Origin: CAVORB01 sp963736235
GTDB taxonomy: Bacteria; Pseudomonadota; Gammaproteobacteria; Chromatiales; Chromatiaceae
Reading direction: 5' to 3'
Assembly (NCBI GenBank): GCA_963736235.1
Contig: CAVTOR010000005.1
Location: 124,001-188,000, forward strand
Length of the DNA stretch: 64,000 nucleotides
Shown: positions 26,470 through 35,059 of the stretch, piece after piece
How positions within the stretch are numbered: the stretch's first letter is position 1
Layout of the letters: the number at the start of each line of letters is the position of its first letter
The notes under the pieces: generated by a model
What the model was told of the DNA's origin: nothing
Seen by the model: only the letters and a program-made list of their open reading frames with translations
Database searches by the model: none
Position numbers and translations under genes: made by a program

Positions 26470-26556
26470 TGGTACCGGGGGCCGGACTCGAACCGGCACG
26501 GTATCGCTACCGTCAGATTTTGAGTCTGATGCGTCTACCAGTTTCGCCACCCCGGC
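26470..26556 (-). tRNA. tRNA-Leu (anticodon CAA)
   Basis: On the minus strand the sequence folds as a class II tRNA. The acceptor stem is GCCGGGG with CCCCGGT, the D arm contains AACTGGTAGACGC, and the anticodon stem is TCAGA/TCTGA with loop CTCAAAA, so positions 34-36 are CAA (reads UUG). There is a long variable arm (CGGTAGCGATACCG) and a T arm with GGTTCGAGTCC. Discriminator A and an encoded CCA complete the 87-nt gene. Class II form plus this anticodon identify leucine. Confidence 0.97.
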
Positions 26557-26621
26557 GGAAGGCTGGTCAGTATATCCGCTGCGGCGTGCAGAGCAAGCGG
26601 TGGATGCTATGATCGCGCGCC

Positions 26622-27647
26622 ATGCAGCTTTCCGACTTTCGCTTCGACCTGCCTCCCGAGCTCGTCGCTCAGCGGCCTTTGCCGCAGCGGGCGGCGAGCC
26701 GTCTCCTCAGCGTGGATGGGCCGAGCGGCCAGCTCCGCGATCTGGCTTTCACCGACCTTCCGGAGCTGCTGCGCCCGGGCGATCTCCTGGTGTTCAACGA
26801 CACCCGGGTGATGCGGGCGCGCCTCTATGGCAATAAGGAGAGCGGCGGCCGGGTGGAGATCCTGATCGAGCGTTTGCCGGCCCCCGATCAGGCACTGGCC
26901 CATTTGCGAACAAGCAAGTCTCCTCGGCCTGGCGCGCGGATACTGCTGGAGGGCGGCGAGGCGCTGGGGGTCCACGGGCGCGATGGCGAGCTGTTTCGTC
27001 TGCAGGCACTGGACGCGGATTTCCAGACGCTGATGTCCCGCCACGGCCATATGCCCTTGCCGCCCTATATCCAGCGACCCGACGACGAGTCTGATCTGGC
27101 CCGCTACCAGACGGTCTACGCGCGGCGTGAAGGGGCGGTGGCGGCGCCGACGGCGGGCCTGCACTTCGACGCGGAAACGCTGCAGCGGCTCGCGGGCCGG
27201 GGCGTCGGTTCCGTGCACGTGACGCTGCACGTCGGGGCGGGCACCTTTCAGCCGGTACGCACGGAGCGGCTCGACGACCACCCGATGCATGCCGAATGGC
27301 TCGAGGTGGACGAGGCGGCGTGCGAGCGCGTTCGCGCCGCTCGGTCGGCGGGAGGCCGAGTGATCGCGGTGGGCACGACGAGCGTGCGCAGCTTGGAGAC
27401 GGCGGCCGCGGATGGGGAGCTCAAGCCGTATCGCGGCGACACCAGGCTGTTCATTCGTCCCGGATACCGCTTCCGGGCGATCGACGGTCTAGTCACCAAC
27501 TTCCATCTGCCGGAGTCTACCCTGTTGATGCTGGTGTGCGCCTTCGCCGGCTACGAGCCGGTGATGGCCGCCTACCGGCACGCGGTGGAGCAGCGCTATC
27601 GTTTCTTCAGCTACGGTGACGCAATGTTCCTGACGCGGCGGGACTGA
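26622..27647 (+). CDS. queA: tRNA preQ1(34) S-adenosylmethionine ribosyltransferase-isomerase
   Basis: Transfers the ribose of SAM to 7-aminomethyl-7-deazaguanine at tRNA position 34, making epoxyqueuosine. The 341-residue protein has the complete family pattern: MQLSDFRFDLPPELVAQRPL at the start, LLVFNDTRVMRARLYG, RHGHMPLPPYIQRPDD, VAAPTAGLHFDAETL, HVTLHVGAGTFQPV, and LVTNFHLPESTLLMLV near residue 290, ending in RYRFFSYGDAMFL. No tgt or yajC gene follows, so the usual queA-tgt-yajC-secD order is not kept. The next gene is convergent. It is divergent from the tRNA-Leu gene, with about 65 bp between. Confidence 0.96.
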   Translation: MQLSDFRFDLPPELVAQRPLPQRAASRLLSVDGPSGQLRDLAFTDLPELLRPGDLLVFNDTRVMRARLYGNKESGGRVEILIERLPAPDQALAHLRTSKSPRPGARILLEGGEALGVHGRDGELFRLQALDADFQTLMSRHGHMPLPPYIQRPDDESDLARYQTVYARREGAVAAPTAGLHFDAETLQRLAGRGVGSVHVTLHVGAGTFQPVRTERLDDHPMHAEWLEVDEAACERVRAARSAGGRVIAVGTTSVRSLETAAADGELKPYRGDTRLFIRPGYRFRAIDGLVTNFHLPESTLLMLVCAFAGYEPVMAAYRHAVEQRYRFFSYGDAMFLTRRD

Positions 27648-27669
27648 GCTCCTTCAGCCGGGGTTGTCG

Positions 27670-29535
27670 CTACCTGCTCATCGCCGGGAAAGGACCGAGG
27701 TACCCGGTGTAGGCGCGATCATCTCCGCTGCCGGGAATGAGCTTGTCCTGGTCGGACTCGCCGAAGGGGTGCTGTACCACGCTGATCAGATAGGCGAAAC
27801 CGCCGACGTCCGGGTAGAAGTAGGGGGAGGTGACCTCCGAGCCGTAGGGTGTGGTCAGGATGCGGGTGAGCGACCGGCGGTCGGGGTCGTAGGCCCAGAG
27901 CGCATCGTTTTGGTGGCCCTCGCCCGTGTCCTCGCCGATGATCAGTATCCCCTGACCGGGGATGAAGGTGAGATTGTCGGGGTTGGCGATGCCGTCGAGG
28001 TCGCACTTGTTGGCGGCGAATGGCCCGTCTGCCGGGTAAGCCGGCAGATCGCTGTCCTGGTCCCACGCGCGGGTCATGCGTCCGGCCAAGGCACTCACCA
28101 TATCGATGGCCACGTAGGGGCTGGCGATCGGCGCGCCGGCCGTGTCCTCGACTCCGCCGGCGAGGCGCATGGCATAGACCGCGCCGCACAGGTTGTGGGG
28201 CAGGCGGATGTGGTTGGGTCCGCCGCGGTCGAAGGACGAGCTTGGTTTACCCCGGTCCATGTGGTCCTCCATGCCTCGCGCGATCTCGCTCATGGCCAGG
28301 AACAACCTGCCGCCCTCCGGATCGTGGGTCAGGCCCTCCATCTTGCGCCACTCGGTGGTGGCGCCCTGGTAGGCGGCGTACCGGCGAGACTCCAGTCGCG
28401 AGGCGGCCTTTCCCATGCCGTCCCGCAGCTTGAGGCACTCGTGGAAGGGACTGCCGTGGCCGGTGTTGATGGACCGGAAGCCCTGCGGGCATGCCTCGCC
28501 CGCGGGCTCTTCGACCTCGAAGATGTCGGCGAAATCGATTCCGTTGCGAATTTGGCGGCGAATCTCGTCCGCGGTCGCGTGACCCAGGCCAACCCAGCGC
28601 AGGGCGCTGGCACCGCCGTCCCTGCCACGCGGGTTGGGCACGAACCCCGGGGGGGCGCCGGGGTGCTCCGCACGCGGGATCTGGTGGTCGTCCTTCTGTA
28701 CCCAGCGTGCCGCGTAGAGGGTGCCGGCGGAGAGATCGCCCGGCTGGTCCGCGATGAACATGAAGAGCCCCACGTTGGTGCCGTCGTCGGTGAGGTAGAC
28801 TGTGCGCCGATCCGGCATCACGTAGGCAAGCTCCAGGGAAAGGCGGCCCATGGCGTAGTGCTTGATCGCCTCGGTTCGGCCCGCCTCGTCGAGCACCTTC
28901 ACTTCCAGTGCCCAGCCGTAGTCGTAGGGATTGAGCTTGCCGTGGTCCCCGTTGAAGTAGTCGGCCATTGGGGCCAGGTCGGCGTCGGGCTCGCGGGCGT
29001 CCGGTTCGTACTCCTCGGACCCCAAGTGGCTGTTCCAGGGCGTGACGCTGCCTGCGCAGTGCAGTCTACCCCCGTGCACGCCCAAGACGTCGATGGGTCT
29101 CGTGGACAGGGCTTTCAGTAGCCCGGTCTGCTTGTCTTGCGCCAGTGCGGTCAGGTACATGGCCCCGGGGACGTCCTCGAACTGCGAGACCATGAAGAGG
29201 CTGTTGCCGACGGGGATCAGGGAGGTGAAGTCATTGCGCTGGGAGATGCGGGCGGAGCCGTCCGGGCCGCGCAGAGACCGCCCGGCGCGATCCGTGAGCA
29301 GACCGTAGGTGCCGCCGCCGACGACGTCGCCGCTGCGCAGGATGGTGTGAAAACCGATCGCGTGCGACCGTCCTTCCAGTGTGATCTCGGGGGAGGCGAT
29401 GATCCGGCGCTTGTCGCCGTCCTCGGCGGGAGCGTGGACTGGCGCGAAGCGCAGGGTCTCCGACGCCGCGACAGGGCAGGTGCAGGCGCCGAGGGCGATC
29501 GAGGAGGCAAGACCGAGGTTGGCGATGGCGCGCAT
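27670..29535 (-). CDS. PhoX-type (DUF839) phosphatase or beta-propeller protein, exported
   Basis: Predicted periplasmic or lipid-anchored protein of 621 residues. I chose the ATG at 29535 because GGAGG lies five nt upstream and because the product then starts with a signal sequence (MRAIANLGLASSIALGACTC) with a possible lipobox LGAC; it has no twin-arginine motif, unlike classical PhoX. Family patterns include HTILRSGDVVGGGTYGLLTD, a GSVTPWNSHLGSEEYEPD segment near residue 160, GRLSLELAYVMPDRRTVYLTDD, and CDLDGIANPDNLTFIPGQGILIIGEDT near the C terminus, which are the acidic and Asn residues that bind calcium and iron in DUF839 proteins. PhoX hydrolyses phosphoesters under phosphate limitation; many DUF839 members are untested. 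An unusual leader with a terminator lies upstream. Confidence 0.85.
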   Translation of the reverse strand: MRAIANLGLASSIALGACTCPVAASETLRFAPVHAPAEDGDKRRIIASPEITLEGRSHAIGFHTILRSGDVVGGGTYGLLTDRAGRSLRGPDGSARISQRNDFTSLIPVGNSLFMVSQFEDVPGAMYLTALAQDKQTGLLKALSTRPIDVLGVHGGRLHCAGSVTPWNSHLGSEEYEPDAREPDADLAPMADYFNGDHGKLNPYDYGWALEVKVLDEAGRTEAIKHYAMGRLSLELAYVMPDRRTVYLTDDGTNVGLFMFIADQPGDLSAGTLYAARWVQKDDHQIPRAEHPGAPPGFVPNPRGRDGGASALRWVGLGHATADEIRRQIRNGIDFADIFEVEEPAGEACPQGFRSINTGHGSPFHECLKLRDGMGKAASRLESRRYAAYQGATTEWRKMEGLTHDPEGGRLFLAMSEIARGMEDHMDRGKPSSSFDRGGPNHIRLPHNLCGAVYAMRLAGGVEDTAGAPIASPYVAIDMVSALAGRMTRAWDQDSDLPAYPADGPFAANKCDLDGIANPDNLTFIPGQGILIIGEDTGEGHQNDALWAYDPDRRSLTRILTTPYGSEVTSPYFYPDVGGFAYLISVVQHPFGESDQDKLIPGSGDDRAYTGYLGPFPAMSR

Positions 29536-29632
29536 CTCATCCTCCGGAGAAGAGCACGAGGGTTCCAGCGGTCCCGCGAAAGGCGCCGCATCAACGGGGC
29601 GGGATGGCGACAGCGCGACCCTTGTGAAGAGC

Positions 29633-29663
29633 AAAAAAAAAGCGCGACGGGGGGCGTCGCGCT
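29633..29663 (-). terminator. Strong intrinsic terminator ahead of the PhoX gene
   Basis: On the minus strand a 9-bp perfect stem (AGCGCGACG with CGTCGCGCT, 29641-29649 and 29655-29663), with a loop of five C, is followed by a run of nine T (29633-29641, the first of which belongs to the stem). It lies between radC and the PhoX start, 98 bp ahead of that start codon and in the same direction. It can end radC transcription, a small RNA, or act as an attenuator. Confidence 0.85.
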
Positions 29664-29730
29664 CAAGATTACCACCAAAGGAGGATGGAGGAGTGTACTG
29701 AACCGCCTTGCGGTGATTCAGTACATCATC
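29633..29730 (-). ncRNA. Candidate small RNA or attenuator leader of the PhoX gene
   Basis: Read on the minus strand, the region holds three consecutive parts: a hairpin with outer arms TGTACTGAA/TTCAGTACA (29693-29723) and inner arms CCGC/GCGG, an unpaired C/U-rich stretch CTCCTCCATCCTCCTTT, and the intrinsic terminator. Eight nucleotides of the unpaired stretch (CATCCTCC) are exactly complementary to the PhoX ribosome binding site GGAGGATG further downstream. It has no convincing open frame of its own. Both a trans-acting RNA and a cis-acting leader are possible; sequence alone cannot decide. Confidence 0.45.
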
Positions 29731-29759
29731 AGTTTCTGATATACCGATCGATTTGTCAA
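29731..29759 (-). promoter_or_regulatory. Possible promoter of the PhoX leader
   Basis: A perfect -35 hexamer TTGACA (29754-29759 on the minus strand) precedes the leader. The -10 position at 17-nt spacing reads GAAACT, which is poor, so an activator may be needed. A short palindrome ATCAG-AAA-CTGAT overlaps that -10 position and could be an operator. No recognisable Pho box was found. Confidence 0.35.
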
Positions 29760-29791
29760 CCCCCACTCCACTACCCCGCTGGCGGGGGTCG

Positions 29792-30466
29792 TCAGAGCAG
29801 CCCGCGCTCGGCCAGGGAGGCGCCTTCGCCCTCGCCGACGATGACGTGGTCCAGTACCCGCACGTCCACCAGCGCGAGCGCCTCTTTCAGGCGTTGCGTG
29901 ATGCGCAGATCCGACTGGCTCGGCTCGGCCACGCCCGACGGGTGATTGTGGGCGAAGATCACCGCCGCCGCGTTGGTCTCGAGCGAACGGCGCACCACCT
30001 CCCGCGGATGCACGCTCGCGCCGTCTATGGTCCCGCGGAACAGCTCCTCGTACCTGATCAGACGGTGACGGTTGTCCAGGAACAGGCAGGCGAACACCTC
30101 TTGGGGATAGCCGTGCAGGCGGGACTTCAGATAGGCGCGTGTGGCCTCCGGGCTGTTCAGGACATCCCGCGCGCCAAGTTCCTCGCGCAAGTAACGGCGG
30201 CTCATCTCAAGCACCGCCTGCAGCTGGGCGTACTTCGCCTGCCCGAGCCCTTTGGCCTTGCAGAAGCTTTGCTGGTTCGCCGAGAACAGGCCCCTGAGCC
30301 CCTGGAACTCCAGCAGCAGATCCCGCGCTAGGTCTACGGCACTCTTGCCAGGAACGCCGGTGCGAAGGAAGATCGCCAGCAACTCGGGATCCGAGAGGGC
30401 CTCGGCTCCGCGGATCAGAAGTTTTTCCCGGGGACGTTCATCCTCCGGCCATTCCGTGATGGTCAT
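29792..30466 (-). CDS. radC: RadC family protein (JAB/MPN domain)
   Basis: A 224-residue protein of the RadC family, with an N-terminal UvrC-like helix-hairpin-helix part (ELLAIFLRTGVPGKSAVDLARDLL) and a C-terminal metalloprotease-like JAMM domain (FAHNHPSGVAEPSQSD), in which the two His and the Asp are kept. Its function is unsettled; the old DNA-repair claim is withdrawn in E. coli. I used the ATG at 30466, which starts the conserved MTITEWPEDERPREKLL; the longer frame upstream adds unrelated residues. It is divergent from coaBC, the usual gammaproteobacterial arrangement. The rpmB-rpmG genes that often accompany it are absent. Confidence 0.93.
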   Translation of the reverse strand: MTITEWPEDERPREKLLIRGAEALSDPELLAIFLRTGVPGKSAVDLARDLLLEFQGLRGLFSANQQSFCKAKGLGQAKYAQLQAVLEMSRRYLREELGARDVLNSPEATRAYLKSRLHGYPQEVFACLFLDNRHRLIRYEELFRGTIDGASVHPREVVRRSLETNAAAVIFAHNHPSGVAEPSQSDLRITQRLKEALALVDVRVLDHVIVGEGEGASLAERGLL

Positions 30467-30603
30467 GCGCTTGCTCTCGCTCGCCGCTCCAGATCGCAAG
30501 AGTATGACAAGAGTCTGCCGGGACCAAACGCCTGCCATTTGGGTCGGGGCCGGATGGGTTACAATCCAGGCAGTCGCCACGAAAACAACAATCCGCGCAT
30601 CAC

Positions 30604-31829
30604 TTGTCAGCTTTTTCCGCCCAATCGCCGGTAACCAAGGTCCTGCTCGGGGTGAGCGGGGGCATCGCTGCGTACAAGACCCCGGAGTTGGTCCGCCGTT
30701 TGCGTGCAGCGGGTGCCGAGGTGCGGGTGGTCATGACCCCGGCCGCAAGCGCCTTTGTCACCCCGCTGACCCTGCAGGCGGTCTCGGGCTACGAGGTGCG
30801 CAGCGACCTGTTCGATCCGGGGGCCGAGGCCGCAATGGGGCACATCGAGCTCGCGCGCTGGGCCGACCTGGTCCTGGTCGCTCCCGCGAGCGCGGACCTG
30901 ATGGCGCGCCTGGCCGCGGGTCTGGCCGATGATCTGCTCGCAACCCTGATCCTGGCGACGACCGCGCCGGTGGTGCTCGCGCCGGCCATGAATCACCGCA
31001 TGTGGGAGCACCCGGCCACGCGGGCGAACGCCGCTCGGCTGGAGGGTCGCGGAGTTCGTCTGCTGGGGCCCGCGGAGGGCGATCAGGCGTGCGGCGAATG
31101 GGGGTGGGGGCGCATGCTGGAGCCCGACGACATCGTCGCGGCCCTCGCGCTCGGTCGGAGCGCCATCCTCGCCGGGCGCCGCGCGGTTGTCACCGCGGGT
31201 CCGACCCGTGAGGCGGTCGACCCCGTGCGCTACGTGGGAAACCGAAGCTCGGGACGCATGGGCTACGCGGTCGCGGAGGCACTCCGCGAGCGGGGTGCAT
31301 CGGTAGTGCTGGTCAGCGGGCCCTGCGACTTGCCACCCCCCGCGGGGTGGAGCTGCTGCGGGTGGAGTCCGCCCGGCAGATGCACGAGGCGGTGATGGAG
31401 CGCGCCGGTGCCTGCGATATCTTCGTCGGGGCGGCGGCCGTAGCGGACTATCGCCCGGCCGCACCCGCGAGCGAGAAGATCAAGAAGCACGAGGACGAGC
31501 TCACTTTGCACCTCGTGCGCAACCCTGACATTCTTGCCGACGTGGCCAGTATGATCGGAGGTCCTTTCACCGTCGGCTTCGCCGCCGAGACGGAATCCCT
31601 GGAGCGACACGCCTCGCGCAAGCTCGCGTCCAAGGCACTCGACATGATCGCCGCCAACCTTGTCGGCAGCGAGACCGGCGGGTTCGAGCGTGCGGACAAC
31701 GCATTGCTAGTGCTGTGGGCGGGGGGGCGGCAGGCCCTTCCCTTGATGCCGAAGGTCCGGCTGGCCGGCCTGCTGGCGGACCTGATCGCGGAGCGCTACC
31801 TTGCACAGACTGCAAGTCAAGATACTTGA
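30604..31829 (+). CDS. coaBC: Phosphopantothenoylcysteine synthetase/decarboxylase (CoaBC), frame interrupted
   Basis: Bifunctional enzyme of coenzyme A synthesis. The first part (TTG start at 30604) has the flavodoxin-like CoaC domain with GVSGGIAAYKTPELVRRL, APAMNHRMWEHPAT and the catalytic-loop region LGPAEGDQACGEWGWGRM, then the start of CoaB (VTAGPTREAVDPVRYVGNRSSGRMGY). After the codons for GPCDLP the frame is lost at a run of six C (31336-31341). The rest of CoaB continues one frame over, from RGVELLRVES to 31829, with AAAVADYRP, EKIKK and NPDIL all intact. One missing base explains it; repaired, the protein would be about 408 residues, the normal size. No other start codon suits the N terminus. 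The gene is essential in most bacteria, so I favour a sequence error. Confidence 0.9.
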
Positions 31830-32256
31830 TCGACGGCTGGGCGGGGATTATCCCCTCCCGGAATATGCTACCGAGGGCTCCGCGGGTCTCGACCTGCGGG
31901 CGATGGTAGACGAACCCATGGAGCTGCGTCCCGGGCAGAGCGAGCTTCTGCCGACGGGGATGGCCATCCACATCGGCGAGCCGGGCCTGGCTGCGCTGAT
32001 CCTCCCCCGCTCCGGCTTGGGCCACAAGCACGGCATCGTGCTGGGAAACCTCGTGGGGCTGATCGATTCGGACTACCAGGGACAGCTTTTCGTTTCCTGC
32101 TGGAATCGCGGGCACGCGCCTTTCCGGATCGAGGTCGGTGAACGCATTGCCCAGCTGGTGCTGGTGCCCGTGCTGCGCGCCAACTTCGAGCTGGTGGACG
32201 AGTTCGAGGACTCCGCCCGAGGTGCCGGCGGTTTCGGCCACAGCGGACGGGCGTGA
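31801..32256 (+). CDS. dut: Deoxyuridine 5'-triphosphate nucleotidohydrolase (dUTPase)
   Basis: Hydrolyses dUTP to dUMP and pyrophosphate, keeping uracil out of DNA and feeding dTMP synthesis. The 151-residue trimeric-type enzyme has all five motifs: GSAGLDLRA, PRSGLGHKHGIVLGN, GLIDSDYQG, RIEVGERIAQLVLVPV and GAGGFGHSG near the C terminus. The start is a TTG at 31801, inside the end of coaBC, so translation is coupled. This order (coaBC-dut-algC-argB) is standard in gammaproteobacteria. Confidence 0.96.
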   Translation: MHRLQVKILDRRLGGDYPLPEYATEGSAGLDLRAMVDEPMELRPGQSELLPTGMAIHIGEPGLAALILPRSGLGHKHGIVLGNLVGLIDSDYQGQLFVSCWNRGHAPFRIEVGERIAQLVLVPVLRANFELVDEFEDSARGAGGFGHSGRA

Positions 32257-32320
32257 GGACGCCCGGGCGGGCGTCGAGGTCGCAACAGATGCAGGTTTGC
32301 ACACAGGGGACGCACCGAGC

Positions 32321-34885
32321 ATGCGTTTGAGACGCGCTGGAAAATCGGAAAAACCGGGCAAGGCGAACGCTAAGCCGGTCAAGCCCGATCGGGTTCCCGG
32401 GATTGCCAGATTCTGGGCCTTCTCGGTGGCCGGTGTCGCCGTCGTGCTCTTGGGCGCGGTTGTGACATTGGCGGTTGTCTGGATGGATCGGGAGCGTGAC
32501 TTCGGTACCGCTCAGGCCGCGCGCACCGCTTCCTTGATCGCGAGCGATCTCGGCAATCGGGTGGCGGTTCAGCGCGAGCTCTTGCAGCGGTGGACCTCCG
32601 ACACCGCGCTGCGGGAGGCCCTGCGCAGCGGCAAGGCGCAGGACCGACGTGTCGCCGAGGAAATGGTGGCCGCACGGGTTCCGAGCGCCTTGCGGGTACG
32701 CCTGACCGAGAAGGATCTGCAGGGGCCCGAGGCGATGGACGCTTACGGGTTGAGCTACGCGGGACTGGACCTGGTACAGCAGGCCGTGCGTCAGCGCGAG
32801 GTCACGCCCCTGGAGATTCACCTGCTCGGTCAGGAGGGGGTGCACCTGGCGATTGCGGCCCCTGTCCTCGACGAGACGGGCTCTGAGGCGCTCGGCGTGT
32901 TGCACGTCGCGTTTCCCTTCTCCCTGCTTTCGTCGCCGTCCAAGGCGGGGGGAGAGGGCGTCCGGGTCCTACTCCAGCAGCGCGCCGGCGATAAGGTGGC
33001 GACGCTGGAGCCGGACAAAGGCCGGGTGGTCGAAGCAGCGGCAGCCGATGCGGACGCGGACGTGAACGGGACGGGTCTGCGCGTCGTGGCCAGTGCCGTC
33101 GGCGGCGTCTCCCCGGGCGGAAATGAGCTGCTCTTCGCCGGAATCGCTTACGCGATTCTTCTGGTGCTGATGGCGGCGGTGCTTTGGGTGCCTCAGCGGA
33201 CCCTCAAGTCGGCCTTGAAGAAGGACTACGCGAGCGTTGTTGCCCTCGTCGAAGGCACGTTGAAAAACGAGCCTCTTCAGCGGGTCCGCTGCCGATTGGC
33301 CGAGACCGAGCCCGTCCTTGAGGTCCTCGGGCGTCTGCTGCGTGGGGTGCAGCCGGGGGCGGCCAAGGCCCCCGGTGCCTCCACCAAAGAACCGACGGCG
33401 GGAGATGAGGCCGGCGCAGAGAAGCCGTCATCCCCGCGCAGTGCGGCGCCGGGAGCAGGGAAGCTGCAGCGCGCCCCCGCCCGGGCCGCGGGCCAAGCAG
33501 GTCCCGAGGTGCCGGAGGCGATATTCAGGGCCTATGATATCCGCGGTGTGGTGGGGCTGGATCTCACGCCCGATCTGATGCAGGGGATTGGCCGGGCCGT
33601 GGCCGCCGAGGCCGCCGATGCGGGCGATAAGATGGTGTTTATCGCGCGAGACACCAGGCCCACCGGAGGCGGGCTGTCCGAGGCGCTCGCCGCGGGGCTC
33701 CGTGCCGGCGGTTGTGACGTGATCGATCTGGGTGTCGTGCCCACGCCCGTGCTCTATTTCGCGACCCGCTATCAGGGCGATACCTCCGGTGTCATGGTCA
33801 CCGGAAGTCACAACCCCCCGGAGTACAACGGGCTCAAGGTGGTGATCTCCGGGAATACCCTGGGCGGGGCGGGCATCGCGGGTTTGCGCGAACGCATGCT
33901 GAACCGCGCCTTCACGTCCGGTTCCGGAACCTATCGGCAGGCCGAGTTGGTCGCGGATTACGTGGACCGCGTCGAAAAGGACGTCGCAATCGCCCGCACC
34001 ATGAAGGTTGTGGTCGATTGCGGGAATGCGGCGGCTTCGGGGGTGGCCGCCGAGCTCTACCAGGCCCTGAGCTGCGACTTGGTCGAGCTCAATTGCGATC
34101 CGAGCGCCGGTTTCCCGGATGGGGAGGTGCCTGATCCGTCGCGTCCGGGGTCGATGGAAAATCTGCGTCGGTGCGTGCTGTCGGAGGCTGCGGATATCGG
34201 GTTTGCTTTCGACGGCGATGGCGACCGCCTCGGTGTTGTCGATTCCTCGGGCGAGGTCATCTCCACCGATCGGGTGCTCATGCTGTTGGCCGCGGATGTG
34301 CTGTCACGTCATCCGGGGATGGACGTGGTCTTTGACGTCAAGTGCAGCCATCATCTGGCAAGCGAGATCCTGCGCAGCGGCGGCCGGCCCGTGATGTGGA
34401 AGTCGGGACACGCGCCCCTCAAGGCAAAGCTCCGGGAGACCGACGCCCTGCTTGCCGGCGAATGGAGCGGCCACATCATCTTTCAGGAACGCTGGTACGG
34501 GTTCGACGATGCCCTTTACGCCGGCGCGCGCCTGCTCGAGGTGCTGGCCCTGGATCCGAGGCCGAGCGCGGAAGTTTTCGCGGCCCTGCCGGCGTCTGCC
34601 TTCTCCACGCCGGAGCTGTTCGTGGCGCTCCCCGAAGGCGAGTCGGCGGAGATCATGGATATGGTCATGTCGCAGGCGGAGGAGCTCAAAGGCGTCGAGG
34701 TACAGACCATCGACGGGCTCCGCGTTGAGGCCGGTCGCGCATGGGGCTTGGCCAGGGCGTCAAACACGCAGCCGGCTCTGGTATTCAGGTTCGAGGCCGA
34801 GGATCAACAGGGGATGGATGAGATCCAGGATCTTATGCGCGGGCTCCTGGGCCAGGTTGCACCGGACCTGGAATTGCCTTTCTGA
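32321..34885 (+). CDS. algC: Phosphomannomutase/phosphoglucomutase, long membrane-anchored form
   Basis: Interconverts 6- and 1-phosphates of mannose and glucose for surface polysaccharide and LPS synthesis. The protein has 854 residues. The C-terminal part (from about residue 400) is a full alpha-D-phosphohexomutase with IFRAYDIRGVVGLDLTPD, phosphoserine S496 (VMVTGSHNPPEYNGLK), metal site DGDGDRLGVVD, and the sugar-binding loop GEWSGHIIFQERW. The N-terminal part has two membrane helices (about 27-52 and 270-292) around a periplasmic domain of some 215 residues, then a Pro/Ala-rich linker. Pseudomonas AlgC has the same long form, although only the short one is usually studied. The start at 32321 avoids overlap with dut. 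What the sensor-like domain senses is unknown. Confidence 0.93.
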   Translation: MRLRRAGKSEKPGKANAKPVKPDRVPGIARFWAFSVAGVAVVLLGAVVTLAVVWMDRERDFGTAQAARTASLIASDLGNRVAVQRELLQRWTSDTALREALRSGKAQDRRVAEEMVAARVPSALRVRLTEKDLQGPEAMDAYGLSYAGLDLVQQAVRQREVTPLEIHLLGQEGVHLAIAAPVLDETGSEALGVLHVAFPFSLLSSPSKAGGEGVRVLLQQRAGDKVATLEPDKGRVVEAAAADADADVNGTGLRVVASAVGGVSPGGNELLFAGIAYAILLVLMAAVLWVPQRTLKSALKKDYASVVALVEGTLKNEPLQRVRCRLAETEPVLEVLGRLLRGVQPGAAKAPGASTKEPTAGDEAGAEKPSSPRSAAPGAGKLQRAPARAAGQAGPEVPEAIFRAYDIRGVVGLDLTPDLMQGIGRAVAAEAADAGDKMVFIARDTRPTGGGLSEALAAGLRAGGCDVIDLGVVPTPVLYFATRYQGDTSGVMVTGSHNPPEYNGLKVVISGNTLGGAGIAGLRERMLNRAFTSGSGTYRQAELVADYVDRVEKDVAIARTMKVVVDCGNAAASGVAAELYQALSCDLVELNCDPSAGFPDGEVPDPSRPGSMENLRRCVLSEAADIGFAFDGDGDRLGVVDSSGEVISTDRVLMLLAADVLSRHPGMDVVFDVKCSHHLASEILRSGGRPVMWKSGHAPLKAKLRETDALLAGEWSGHIIFQERWYGFDDALYAGARLLEVLALDPRPSAEVFAALPASAFSTPELFVALPEGESAEIMDMVMSQAEELKGVEVQTIDGLRVEAGRAWGLARASNTQPALVFRFEAEDQQGMDEIQDLMRGLLGQVAPDLELPF

Positions 34886-35059
34886 AGGTAAGACGCCGAT
34901 CATTGGCTATCCTGGCCAAGATCAACACGCCATCCGAGAGGCGCGGTTCTTGGATGGCGTCACTTCCATGTGCGCTGTAGGCGCTGACTCGATCCGCGTT
35001 TTCTTAGGTTTCCGGTAACCCGCTGGGGTTTTATCGGAGGTCCGATTGGGGAATGAGAG

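Noticed and set aside
29673..29766. Longer PhoX start at 29766
   Set aside because: The frame is open through the leader, but it would include the terminator hairpin and T run, and the start at 29535 has a good ribosome binding site and signal peptide.
31336..31341. Programmed -1 frameshift in coaBC
   Set aside because: CCA CCC CCC GCG does not match a canonical slippery heptamer, no stimulatory structure was evident, and coaBC is not known to use recoding; a missing C is simpler.
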